The notes under the pieces: model-generated
What the model was told of the DNA's origin: nothing
The model's database searches: none
What the model saw: the letters and a program-made list of their open reading frames with translations, nothing else
Assembly (NCBI RefSeq): GCF_019218755.1
Contig: NZ_JAHUWZ010000001.1
Coordinates: forward strand, 1,116,001-1,180,000
Length of the DNA stretch: 64,000 nucleotides
Reading direction: 5' to 3'
Source: Acidovorax sp. sif1233
GTDB taxonomy: Bacteria > Pseudomonadota > Gammaproteobacteria > Burkholderiales > Burkholderiaceae_C
Program-made: the position numbers and the translations under genes
Shown here: in pieces, positions 1-8,067 of the stretch
How positions within the stretch are numbered: position 1 is the first letter of the stretch
Layout of the letters: each line of letters opens with the position of its first letter

Positions 1-1
1 G

Positions 2-1105
2 TACCTGGATGGCCAAAACCACGACAAGGAGCGTGTGCGTGTGGACAACGACGGCGCCATCCTGTCGGTGGGCGACTTTTCCAACGGCATGGGGGGCGCG
101 CCGGCCGAAGGCCCGGGCACGCGGTTCCTGTGGTATCCGCAAAAAGCGTCCCTGCGCGCCGGGCAGATCGACGGCACCCAGTGGGACGACGCCAACATCG
201 GCATGTATTCCACGGCGTTCGGCTACAACGCCAGGGCTTCGGGCGACTATGGCTTCGCCGTGGGGCAGGGTACGGTGGCGGCCAACGGCAACTCCGTGGC
301 CATGGGGCTGTACAACGTCGCCTCCGGCTTCGCGTCGGTGGCGCTGGGGATGGGCGCGCATACCAACGCGCGGCAGGGCTCATTCGTTTTTGCCGACCGT
401 TCGTTTCCCACCTTCTGCGACGGCGGCGTGTCCTGCTCGCCAGAAACCTACTTCCGCGCGGGGGTGAACAATTCCTTCAATGTGCGGGCCGCGGGCGGCG
501 TGAACCTGTATACGAATGCCGCGGCCACCACCGGCCTGCGCATGAGCTATCTGTCCACTGGCGGGTCCAATTTCTACGGCAGCTTCGTGTGGACCGACCG
601 CTCCAGCGATGCCGCGATCACCCCGTCGGGCACCAACCAGGCCATCTTCCGGTCTTCGGGCGGCTTCACGATCTACACCGACGCGGGCCTGGCGGCCGGG
701 GTCACGGTGGGCGCGGGGGGCGGCTCGTGGTCCTCCGTCTCCGACCGCAATCTCAAGGAGAACTTTGCGGCGGTCGATGGTGAAGACGTGTTGCGGCGCC
801 TGCGCGCGGTGCCGGTGACCACCTGGAACTACAAGACAGAAGGCCTTGCGGTGCGCCACATGGGGCCCATGGCGCAGGATTTTTCCGCCGCTTTCCGCCT
901 GGGGGACAGCGATACGAAAATTGCCACCATCGATCCTGACGGCGTGGCGCTCGCGGGTGTCCAGGCGCTGGACAAGCGCACGGTGGCGCAGCAGCAAAGG
1001 ATCGATGCGCTCCAGAAGGACCTGCAGGCCAAGGAGGAGGCGCTGGCCGCCATGGCCCAGCGCCTGCAGCGGCTGGAAAAGCTTCTCTCCCAGGCCAGGC
1101 CCTGA
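2..1105 (+). CDS. Fibre/adhesin with C-terminal S74 intramolecular chaperone (5' partial)
   Basis: The reading frame is open from the window edge, so the start lies upstream; the first internal ATG is at 35. The middle carries YadA-head-like repeats (SVAMGLYN, SVALGMGA, SAFGYNA pattern). The C-terminus has the peptidase S74 signature SDRNLKENF; Ser (codon 740-742) and Lys (755-757) match the Ser-Lys dyad that self-cleaves the chaperone of phage tailspikes and related trimeric proteins. The last 50 residues form a heptad-rich coiled coil ending in LQRLEKLL. Inference: a trimeric surface or tail-fibre protein whose C-terminal domain assists folding and is then released. No other phage gene is visible in the window, so a chromosomal fibre/adhesin is as likely as a prophage tail protein. 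Confidence 0.8.
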   Translation, partial: YLDGQNHDKERVRVDNDGAILSVGDFSNGMGGAPAEGPGTRFLWYPQKASLRAGQIDGTQWDDANIGMYSTAFGYNARASGDYGFAVGQGTVAANGNSVAMGLYNVASGFASVALGMGAHTNARQGSFVFADRSFPTFCDGGVSCSPETYFRAGVNNSFNVRAAGGVNLYTNAAATTGLRMSYLSTGGSNFYGSFVWTDRSSDAAITPSGTNQAIFRSSGGFTIYTDAGLAAGVTVGAGGGSWSSVSDRNLKENFAAVDGEDVLRRLRAVPVTTWNYKTEGLAVRHMGPMAQDFSAAFRLGDSDTKIATIDPDGVALAGVQALDKRTVAQQQRIDALQKDLQAKEEALAAMAQRLQRLEKLLSQARP

Positions 1106-1362
1106 GGCGCGGGCGCAGCGGTGCGGACCAGGGCGCAGCAATTTGATACCTTGTGTGCGGGGGAACGGGCTGCCCGCTGACATCGCCACCCCGCCATGCG
1201 GGCCATACTGCGAAGCCATCGCAATGGGCCGCCGCCGGCGACCCCGTTGCCTCGCGCAAGGGAACTGCGGGCGGCCTGGCCCGTCACACCACCTCTTGGG
1301 CTGGCGCCTGCTTGCGGGCAGGCGCGGCCGATGATGATCCATGACACAAAAGGAGTGCCGGT

Positions 1363-2004
1363 TTGAGCTTTCCTTCGACCACCCCCATTGATCCAGGCGC
1401 CCTGGGCGCGCCTTCTTCCCGCGGATTTCTCGGCGGGGCACCGGCTCTGCGCCGTGCCCGGACTTTCGTGGCGGCCCTGGCGGCAGGAGCCGCGGCGCTG
1501 ACTTTGCCAGGTTGCTCGGCCACGGGTGCCAAGACCTTCGCCGTGCCGGAGAACTTCGGATCGGTGGCCACCTACTCGCGCCTGTTCGATGCCACCCCGC
1601 AGCAGACCTGCGAGGCCTCGCGCCGCGCGCTGCTGAGCCAGGGCTACATCATCTCCACCCACCAGACGGAGTTGGTGGAAGGCAAGAAGAGCTTCCAGCC
1701 GGAGGCCGAGTCGCACCTGCAGATGGTGGTGCGCGTGGTGTGCCTGCCGGAGGCCAGCGATGGCAAGGTGAGCCTGGGGTTCGTGACCGCGCTGCAGGAC
1801 ACCTATGCGCTGCGCAAGACCAACAACTCCGCCAGCGTGGGCGTGGGCGCCATCGGCTCGGTCTCGCTGCCGTTTTCCGCCAGCAGCGAATCGCTGGTCA
1901 AGGTGGGGAGCGAGACCATCTCCAAGGACACGTTCTACGAGAGCTTCTTTGACCTCGTCAAACGGTACCTGGCGATCGACCAGGCCCAGGCGGCCGGAGG
2001 CTGA
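1363..2004 (+). CDS. DUF2242-type lipoprotein
   Basis: A 213-residue protein with a hydrophobic Ala-rich segment ending in the lipobox LPGC (Cys51), so probably an exported lipoprotein. The body resembles the DUF2242 family of Burkholderiales: a QQTCEASRRALLSQGY segment, a central Ser/Gly-rich stretch and C-terminal FYESFFDLVKRYL. The start is TTG, supported by an AAGGAG site about 8 bases upstream; the resulting 30-residue stretch before the signal core is longer than usual, so a later start is possible. No molecular function is established. It stands alone, followed by a convergent hydrolase gene. Confidence 0.75.
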   Translation: MSFPSTTPIDPGALGAPSSRGFLGGAPALRRARTFVAALAAGAAALTLPGCSATGAKTFAVPENFGSVATYSRLFDATPQQTCEASRRALLSQGYIISTHQTELVEGKKSFQPEAESHLQMVVRVVCLPEASDGKVSLGFVTALQDTYALRKTNNSASVGVGAIGSVSLPFSASSESLVKVGSETISKDTFYESFFDLVKRYLAIDQAQAAGG

Positions 2005-2051
2005 GGCCCTTGCGGGATGCGCGCGAGGCCTGGCGAAGCCGGGCGGCGGCC

Positions 2052-2591
2052 TCACTGCCCGCGCCAGCGCGCCACCTGCTCCCATCCCGCGGGCCAGTCG
2101 CCCAGGCCGCTGTCGGCATTCACATGGCCGAGCGCGCCCAGCACCACGTGTTCGGCGTTCCACGCGCCCGCGCACCGCGCCGAAAAACCGGGGGTGGAGT
2201 AGGGATCGCTGGTACTGCTCATCAGCATGAGCCTGTCCATCGTCGGCAGCGCGGCGGGCAGCGGGAAGAAGCCCCGGGCATCGGCTGGAAACGCCGGGCC
2301 CTCGGGGTCGGGCACGGCCACCAGCAGCAGGGCGTGCAGCGGCCGGTGGTGGCGTGCGGCCCAGTGCACCGCCACCAGGCAGCCCAGGCTGTGGGCGACC
2401 AGGATGGGGGGCTGCGCCGCCGCCGCGATGGCGTCGTCGAGCGCCTGTACCCACGCGTCGCACACGGGGTGATCCCAGTCCGCCTGCTCCACGCGCGCCA
2501 CGTCCGCGTGCCGGGTTTGCCACAATGACTGCCAATGCCCGGGGCCGGAGTTGTGGATGCCGGGAATGAGCAAAACAGGTCGCGTCGCCAT
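2052..2591 (-). CDS. RBBP9/YdeN-family serine hydrolase
   Basis: A 179-residue alpha/beta hydrolase of the small RBBP9/YdeN type. It opens with MATRPVLLIPGIHNS; the nucleophile elbow is AHSLGC (Ser). The likely acid is the Asp in SSTSDPYS and the His is in LGHVNADSGLGDW, the usual order for this family. Start chosen at the ATG at 2591 because AAGGAA lies about 8 bases upstream and the first motif follows directly; a longer frame to 2624 lacks such support. Predicted cytoplasmic hydrolase of unknown natural substrate. It is divergent from the Lrp-type regulator at 2723. Confidence 0.85.
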   Translation of the reverse strand: MATRPVLLIPGIHNSGPGHWQSLWQTRHADVARVEQADWDHPVCDAWVQALDDAIAAAAQPPILVAHSLGCLVAVHWAARHHRPLHALLLVAVPDPEGPAFPADARGFFPLPAALPTMDRLMLMSSTSDPYSTPGFSARCAGAWNAEHVVLGALGHVNADSGLGDWPAGWEQVARWRGQ

Positions 2592-2722
2592 TGGTGTTCC
2601 TTGTCGTGAAAGCAGATCCATCACTGCCCCCCGACGATAGGAAAACCATGCCGCCGCGGCCAGCGGGCTTCATCGGAAAGCGCGCCCCCAAACCTTGAAA
2701 GCATCGCAAAGGAACCATCCCC

Positions 2723-3160
2723 GTGGAACTGGACAAGAAAGACCGGCAGATCCTCATGGCCCTGCAGGACGATGCGCGGCAGAGCCTGTCGGCGCTGGGC
2801 AAGAAGATCGGCCTGTCGCAGCCGGCGATGAGCGAGCGCGTGAAGAAGCTCGAGGACGCGGGGGTGATCTCGGGCTACGCGGCGCGCATCGACCTGGCCG
2901 CCGTGGGCCTGGGCCTGCAGGCCGTGGTGCGGGTGCGCACCACGCACGAGCACATCAAGCGCTACGTGCAGCTGTTCCAGTCCATGCCCGAAGTGCTGGA
3001 TGCCGTGCGCGTGACGGGCGAGGACTGCTTCGTGGTGCGTTGCGCCTTCGGCCAGCCCGCCGACCTGGAGCGCGTGGTCGATGCGCTGGCGGCCCATGGC
3101 AGCGTGTCCACATCGCTGGTGCTGTCCCATCCCGTGCACAAGGCGGTGCCGCTGGCGTGA
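2723..3160 (+). CDS. Lrp/AsnC-family transcriptional regulator
   Basis: 145 residues with the Lrp architecture: N-terminal winged HTH (MELDKKDRQILMALQDDAR, then SQPAMSERVKKLEDAGVISGY) followed by a RAM/ActD ligand-binding domain with the family-typical acidic-Gly turn (VTGEDCFVVRC). The start is GTG with AAAGGA upstream. Lrp members sense amino acids and often regulate the neighbouring gene; the divergent hydrolase at 2591 is the nearest candidate target. The effector cannot be read from sequence. Confidence 0.9.
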   Translation: MELDKKDRQILMALQDDARQSLSALGKKIGLSQPAMSERVKKLEDAGVISGYAARIDLAAVGLGLQAVVRVRTTHEHIKRYVQLFQSMPEVLDAVRVTGEDCFVVRCAFGQPADLERVVDALAAHGSVSTSLVLSHPVHKAVPLA

Positions 3161-3210
3161 GGGGACGTGCAAGACGGGACGGCTTGCGGCGCTTTCAGTA
3201 TCAATCTAGG

Positions 3211-3231
3211 TTGCTATATAAAATATAGCAA
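3211..3231. repeat. AT-rich perfect palindrome between convergent genes
   Basis: TTGCTATAT-AAA-ATATAGCAA, a 9-bp perfect inverted repeat with a 3-base loop, between the 3' ends of two convergent genes. It may act as a bidirectional terminator. The TGCTAT/ATAGCA core matches the end of the dispersed repeat found elsewhere in this window (for example at 46064-46081), so it may be a short relic of that repeat. Confidence 0.6.
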
Positions 3232-3240
3232 ATCTTGCCT

Positions 3241-3783
3241 CTACGGCCGCGGCACCTCGTAGCGCAGCTCCGCGAAGATGCCGCCCAGCGTGGTCACGGA
3301 CTTCAGGCGCAGCGTGGGCTGCACGATGGACCGCGGAAACAGCGGCGCGCCCGCGCCCAGCGTGACCGGTGCGATCTGCACGATCAGCTCGTCCAGCAGG
3401 CCCGCGTCATGGAACTGCCCCACGAGTTCGCCGCCACCCACGATCCACACATTGCGCCCTGCTGCGGCCCGCGCCATGGCCTGGTGCACGGGCCGCACGT
3501 CGCCCTGCACAAAGCGCACGTCGGCACCGGGAATCGCGCGCAGCCTGCGCGAACTGAACACCCACGTGGGCTGCGGGTAGGGCCAGGGCTGGCCCGCGTC
3601 GATGGCATTTCTGAGCATCCATTCGTAGGTGTGCGAGCCCATGGCCAGCGCGCCCACATCGCGGATGAAAGCGGGGTAGCTGGAGCCCTCGATCTCGCCA
3701 AACTGCAGCAGCCAGCCGAGGTCGTGGTCGGGCGTGGCGAGGAAGCCGTCGAGGCTGGAGGCGCCATAGAACTGGGTGGTCAC
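3241..3783 (-). CDS. RibD C-terminal/dihydrofolate-reductase-like protein
   Basis: 180 residues of the RibD_C (DHFR-like) fold seen in YyaP/YwjB-type proteins: N-terminal FYGASSLDGFLA, central GSHTYEWML and the dinucleotide-binding WIVGGGELVGQF. The start is GTG at 3783 with GGAAGGAA just upstream; the longer in-frame extension to 3906 has no family similarity. Predicted cytoplasmic NAD(P)H-dependent reductase with unknown substrate. It is convergent with the Lrp gene and divergent from the acyl-CoA synthetase. Confidence 0.85.
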   Translation of the reverse strand: MTTQFYGASSLDGFLATPDHDLGWLLQFGEIEGSSYPAFIRDVGALAMGSHTYEWMLRNAIDAGQPWPYPQPTWVFSSRRLRAIPGADVRFVQGDVRPVHQAMARAAAGRNVWIVGGGELVGQFHDAGLLDELIVQIAPVTLGAGAPLFPRSIVQPTLRLKSVTTLGGIFAELRYEVPRP

Positions 3784-3945
3784 GCGGATTCCTTCCGGTC
3801 GGTGGGTGGCCCTGCACTGTAGTGCGCGCTGGTGACAGCGTACTGGCAGCAATGGTGCGTTGCGCGCGGCCTCGCGGGGCCCTTGAAACCCCGTTCGCGC
3901 GGGCACGCGAATAGCGCGAGGAGCCGATGGAGTGCATTTTTAAAA

Positions 3946-3961
3946 ATTGTATTGAGACAAT
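3946..3961. promoter_or_regulatory. Palindromic operator candidate upstream of acyl-CoA synthetase
   Basis: ATTGTATTGAGACAAT (arms ATTGT/ACAAT) lies in an AT-rich stretch 73 bp before the chosen start of the synthetase gene. GACAATTGAT and GACAATCAAT follow as near-direct repeats to about 3993. A similar TTGTA..TACAA palindrome sits in front of the operon encoding the IclR regulator (10963-10976), making these candidate sites for that regulator. Confidence 0.4.
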
Positions 3962-4033
3962 TGATAGTCGTATTTGACAATCAATGTCGAAGAATCGAGA
4001 CTGCATGCACCGACACACAGAGCCCATGCAGCC

Positions 4034-5584
4034 ATGAAACGCCTGACCGACTACGCCAGCTACGCCGATGCCCAGAGCCACTTCGCGACCGAGCGCCTGT
4101 GGGATCTTTTCGATGGGGACCGCGCTGCGTTCAACATCGCCCATGAGTGCGTGGACCGCCATGCCGGTGCGGGCCGCGATGCGGTGATCGTCTGCCGCGC
4201 CGATGGCGTGGACGAAACCATCACCTTCGACGAACTCTCGCGGGATTCGGCCCGTTTCGCACACTTCCTCGAAGGCCGGGGCGTGCAGCGCGGCGACCGT
4301 GTGGCGATCATGCTGGAGCCCTCGCGGGCGTTCTACACGGCGATGTTCGGCGTGATCAAGCGGGGCGCCATTGCCGTGCCGCTGTTCACGCTGTTCGGCC
4401 CCGACGGCGTGCGCCTGCGGGTGGGCGATTGCAAGCCGAGCCTGCTCATTACCAACGAGGAAAAGCGCGGGGTCGTCGAGGGCCTGGGCACCGCCGCGTT
4501 CGAGGTCTTCGATGACGCGCTGTGGCAGCAGCTGCAGGCGCTGCCTGCCACCTACGCCAGCACGTCGCGGGCCGACGACCTGGCCGTGTTCCAGTACACG
4601 TCCGGCACCACGCGGGAGCTGCCCGAGGCCGTGAAGCACACCCACAAGGCGCTGGTCACGCTGATGGTGGCCGCGCTGTACGGCACGGGGCTGCGCCCCG
4701 GCGACCGCTTCATGTGCCCGTCGTCCCCCGCCTGGGGGCACGGCCTGTGGCATGGCACGCTGGCGCCGCTGGCGCTAGGCCTGACGATCGGCAGCTACAG
4801 CGGCCGGTTCAACGCCGAGCGGCTGCTGCAGGCGCTGTCGGCCCACCGCTTCACCAACATGTCGGCCGCCGCCACGCACTACCGCATGATGAAGAACTGC
4901 GGCAAGGCGGGCGACCACGCCTATCACTTCACGAAGCTGTCGTTCACCGGCGAGCCCATCGACGACGACACGGCCGACTTCGTGCACGAGCGCTTTGGCC
5001 TGGAGGTGTGCAGCATGTACGGCACGACCGAGATCGGCGTGGTGCTGGTGAGCTACCCCGGCGCCAGCGACTTCCCGGTCAAGCGCGGCTCGCTCGGCAA
5101 GGCCGTGCCCGGCACCCGGGTCGAGGTGCACGACGCGCAGGGGCACATCTGCCCGCCGGGCACCACGGGGCAGCTCATGGTCTTGCGGCGCGGCCAGTGG
5201 ATACCCACCAAGGACCTGGGCCGCACCGACGAGGACGGCTATTTCTTCCACGGCGGCCGTGCCGACGACGTGATCATTTCCGCGGGCTGGACCATGAGCG
5301 CGGTGGAGATCGAGAACGTCATCCTCATGCACGAGGACGTGCTCGAAGCTGCCGTGATCGGCGTGCCCGACGCACTGCGCGGGCAGGTCGTCAAGGCCTT
5401 CGTCGTGTCAGGCCGCGAGCGCAGCGAGGGCTTCATCGACGAGATCCAGAACCTTGTCAGGACCAAGCTCAGCCAGCACGAATACCCGCGCCACATCGCG
5501 TTCGTGGCGGAGCTGCCCAAGACCCCCGCCGGCAAGGTGCACCGCAAGGTCTTGCGGGAGCGCGAAGCGGTGGCCTGCGCCTGA
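4034..5584 (+). CDS. AMP-forming acyl-CoA synthetase (ANL superfamily)
   Basis: 516 residues of an ANL adenylating enzyme: ATP + carboxylate + CoA to acyl-CoA. The adenylation core shows the P-loop-like YTSGTT motif, MYGTTEIG (motif A5) and DEDGYFFHGGRADD (hinge region), and the C-terminal lid carries the adenylation Lys in TPAGKVHRK. The segment after YTSGTT is RELPEAVKHTH rather than the common GxPKGV, a departure from most ANL enzymes. Start at 4034 (MKRLTDYAS) is where family similarity begins; an ATG at 3974 is also in frame. It is first in a co-directional set with a MaoC hydratase, a CoA-transferase and a TTT receptor. The substrate is unknown; an organic acid taken up by the same cassette is plausible. 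Confidence 0.85.
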   Translation: MKRLTDYASYADAQSHFATERLWDLFDGDRAAFNIAHECVDRHAGAGRDAVIVCRADGVDETITFDELSRDSARFAHFLEGRGVQRGDRVAIMLEPSRAFYTAMFGVIKRGAIAVPLFTLFGPDGVRLRVGDCKPSLLITNEEKRGVVEGLGTAAFEVFDDALWQQLQALPATYASTSRADDLAVFQYTSGTTRELPEAVKHTHKALVTLMVAALYGTGLRPGDRFMCPSSPAWGHGLWHGTLAPLALGLTIGSYSGRFNAERLLQALSAHRFTNMSAAATHYRMMKNCGKAGDHAYHFTKLSFTGEPIDDDTADFVHERFGLEVCSMYGTTEIGVVLVSYPGASDFPVKRGSLGKAVPGTRVEVHDAQGHICPPGTTGQLMVLRRGQWIPTKDLGRTDEDGYFFHGGRADDVIISAGWTMSAVEIENVILMHEDVLEAAVIGVPDALRGQVVKAFVVSGRERSEGFIDEIQNLVRTKLSQHEYPRHIAFVAELPKTPAGKVHRKVLREREAVACA

Positions 5585-5678
5585 GCACCCCGCCACCCGC
5601 GGTCCCTTCTTCCCTCCGTCTGTCCGTCCATCCATCCATTCATTCATTCACCACCACCACCCCAAGGAGACTCCACCC

Positions 5679-6824
5679 ATGTCCATTGCCACCACCCCGC
5701 AGCGCAGCTTTCCCAAGATCACCGACAGCGGCCTCGATGAACTGCGCGAGCGCATCGGCATCAAGATCGGCCAGACCGCCGAGCCCTGGTGCCACGAGGC
5801 CACGCGCGACAACATCCGCCACTACGCGCACGGCATCGGCGACGACAACCCCCTGTGGTGCGACCCCGACTACGCGGCCAGGAGCCACTACGGCGGCATC
5901 GTCGCGCTGCCCAGCTTCCTGTTCGCCACCAGCCGCATCGTGTCGGGCTATGTGGGCGGCCTGCCGGGCGTGCACGCCATGTGGTCGGGTGCGGACTGGA
6001 CCTGGCACAAGCCCGTGCGCCGCAACGACGTGATCTCGACCGAGGCCTCGCTCAAGGACCTGATCGAGCACCAGACGCGTTTTGCCGGCCGGGCCATCCA
6101 GCAGATCTACCATGTGGACTTCTTCAACCAGGACGGCGACAAGGTGGCCGAGGCCGACAGCTGGTGCTTTCGCACCGAGCGCGACCATGCGCGGGAGCAG
6201 GGCAGCAAATACCAGAACGTGCGCGAACGCGGCCCGCGCCAGTACACCGACGAAGAGTTGAACGAGGCCTACAAGCTCTACCGCAATGAGGAAGTGCGCG
6301 GCGCCACGCCCCGCTACTGGGACGACGTGAACGTGGGCGACGAGCTGCCCACCATGTTCAAGGGGCCGATGACCGTGACCGGCTTCATCGCTTACGCGCA
6401 GGGCTGGGGCGGCCTGTACATCCGCGCCAACAAGCTGGCCTGGAAGCTGATCGACGCGCACCCGGGCGTGGGCATCAAGAACCGCTTCGGCATCCCGGAC
6501 GTGCCCGAGCGCGTGCACTGGGAAGAAGACTTCGCGCTCGAAGTGGGCGCGCCCGGCGCGTACGACTACGGCCCCGAGCGCACCTCGTGGCTCACGCACC
6601 ACCTCACCAACTGGATGGGCGACACGGGTTTCCTTCACAAGGCCAGCTGCAAGATTCGCCGCCACAACCCCGAGGGCGACATGCTCTTCATCAAGGGCAA
6701 GGTCACGCGCAAGTTCGAGGAGGGCGGCAAGCACCTGGTCGAGATCGCACAGGAGGCGCACAACCAGGACGGCGAGCTGTCGGTGCTTGGCGGTGGCGTG
6801 GTGGTGTTGCCCCGCCGCGGGTGA
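5679..6824 (+). CDS. MaoC-like double-hotdog acyl-CoA dehydratase
   Basis: 381 residues with an N-terminal FAS1-like dehydratase half and a C-terminal MaoC-type half. N-terminal residues GDDNPLWCDPDYAARSHYGG fit the hydratase-like D-x4-H pattern of the family, and the FxxxQ-like region is degenerate. The start ATG has an excellent AAGGAGA site 9 bases upstream. Proteins of this double-hotdog type hydrate or dehydrate enoyl/3-hydroxyacyl-CoA esters. The gene lies 94 bp after the synthetase and nearly abuts the CoA-transferase, so it probably acts on the CoA thioester made by those enzymes. Confidence 0.8.
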   Translation: MSIATTPQRSFPKITDSGLDELRERIGIKIGQTAEPWCHEATRDNIRHYAHGIGDDNPLWCDPDYAARSHYGGIVALPSFLFATSRIVSGYVGGLPGVHAMWSGADWTWHKPVRRNDVISTEASLKDLIEHQTRFAGRAIQQIYHVDFFNQDGDKVAEADSWCFRTERDHAREQGSKYQNVRERGPRQYTDEELNEAYKLYRNEEVRGATPRYWDDVNVGDELPTMFKGPMTVTGFIAYAQGWGGLYIRANKLAWKLIDAHPGVGIKNRFGIPDVPERVHWEEDFALEVGAPGAYDYGPERTSWLTHHLTNWMGDTGFLHKASCKIRRHNPEGDMLFIKGKVTRKFEEGGKHLVEIAQEAHNQDGELSVLGGGVVVLPRRG

Positions 6825-6832
6825 ATAGCAGC

Positions 6833-8035
6833 ATGACAAGCTTCAGCGCCCCGGCGCTGGAAGGCCTGCGGGTGGTGGACCTCACCCGCGTGCTCGCAGG
6901 CCCCCTATGCACCCAGATGCTCGCCGACAATGGCGCCCAGGTGGTCAAGATCGAGCCGCCAGGGGGCGACGAGACCCGGCACCTCGGACCGCCATACGAC
7001 GACATGGGCCACTCCGCGTACTTCGCCGCGCTGAACCGGGGCAAGAAGGCCATCAGCCTGGACCTGAGCCAGCCCGACGCGCACGAGGTGCTGCACCGCC
7101 TGCTGCGGGATGCCGATGTGCTGGTGGAGAACTTCCTGCCCGGCACCATGGAGAAATGGGGCCTGGGCTACGAAGACGTGCTGGCCGAACGCTACCCGCG
7201 CCTCATCTACTGCGCCATCTCGGGCTTTGGCCGCGATGGGCCGCTGGGCGGCCTGCCGGGCTACGACGCGGTGCTGCAGGCGCAGTGCGGCCTGATGAGC
7301 ATCAACGGCGAATCGGCCACGGGCGCCACGCGCATGGGCATTCCCATCGTGGACCATCTGACGGGCTATGTGGCGCTCACCGGCATCCTCATGGCCCTGT
7401 GCAGCCGGCACCAAAGCGGTGCCGGGCAGCGGGTGGAGGCCACGCTCTACGACACGGCGCTGAGCCTGCTGCTGCCGCATGCATCGAACTGGTTCGCGTC
7501 GAAGAAGGCCCCGGGCCTGCTGGGCAGCGCGCACCCCAACATCGCCCCGTACGACAAGTTCAGGGCGCGCGACGGGCATGTGTTCATCGGCATCCTCAAC
7601 GATGGCCAATTCCGCCGTTTCAGCCAGCACATCGGGTGCCCGGGCCTGCCCGAGGATCCCCGGTTCCACGCCAACGCAGACCGCATCGCGCACCGCCAGG
7701 CGCTCAAGGACATCATCGAGTCCGCGATTGCCACGCAGGACTGCGAGCCGCTGTGCGAGGCGCTGATGCGTGTGGGGGTGCCCGCCGGGGTGGTGAACGA
7801 CGTGCCGCAGGCGCTGGCCCAGGCGCACTGCGCGCACCGCGAGATGGTCATCCGGCAGGGCGCGTTCACGGCGCTGCGTGGCCCGGCGCGGCTGTACGGC
7901 ACCCCGGCCCTGCCGGGAGCGCCGCCCCCGGCTTTCAGCCAGCATGCCGACGAGGTGCTGGCCGATCTCGGATTCAATGACGCCCAGAGGCGGGACCTGT
8001 ATACCCGGGGTGTCGCGCGCACCCGCCCTCTCTGA
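6833..8035 (+). CDS. CaiB/BaiF family (class III) CoA-transferase
   Basis: 400 residues of the family III CoA-transferase fold: N-terminal LRVVDLTRVLAGP, KIEPPGGDETR, NRGKKAISLDL and the catalytic Asp in GYDAVLQAQCG. The family moves CoA between carboxylates via a glutamyl/aspartyl intermediate. Start: ATG at 6833, 8 bases after the previous stop; a GTG at 6821 would overlap that stop (GTGA) and is equally possible because neither has a strong ribosome-binding site. Tight linkage to the hydratase and the TTT receptor suggests activation of an imported carboxylate. Confidence 0.88.
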   Translation: MTSFSAPALEGLRVVDLTRVLAGPLCTQMLADNGAQVVKIEPPGGDETRHLGPPYDDMGHSAYFAALNRGKKAISLDLSQPDAHEVLHRLLRDADVLVENFLPGTMEKWGLGYEDVLAERYPRLIYCAISGFGRDGPLGGLPGYDAVLQAQCGLMSINGESATGATRMGIPIVDHLTGYVALTGILMALCSRHQSGAGQRVEATLYDTALSLLLPHASNWFASKKAPGLLGSAHPNIAPYDKFRARDGHVFIGILNDGQFRRFSQHIGCPGLPEDPRFHANADRIAHRQALKDIIESAIATQDCEPLCEALMRVGVPAGVVNDVPQALAQAHCAHREMVIRQGAFTALRGPARLYGTPALPGAPPPAFSQHADEVLADLGFNDAQRRDLYTRGVARTRPL

Positions 8036-8067
8036 TCTGCAGAGCACAAAAAATAAAGGAGACAAGC

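Noticed and set aside
829-2802. Long minus-strand ORF of 657 codons
   Set aside because: It is antisense to two genes with clear motifs (S74 chaperone and DUF2242 lipoprotein), is Arg/Ala/Pro-rich shadow coding and has no domain.
5630-5665. CATT/CCAC microsatellite-like run before the MaoC gene
   Set aside because: Simple low-complexity leader; it might vary in length but there is no evidence here of phase variation.
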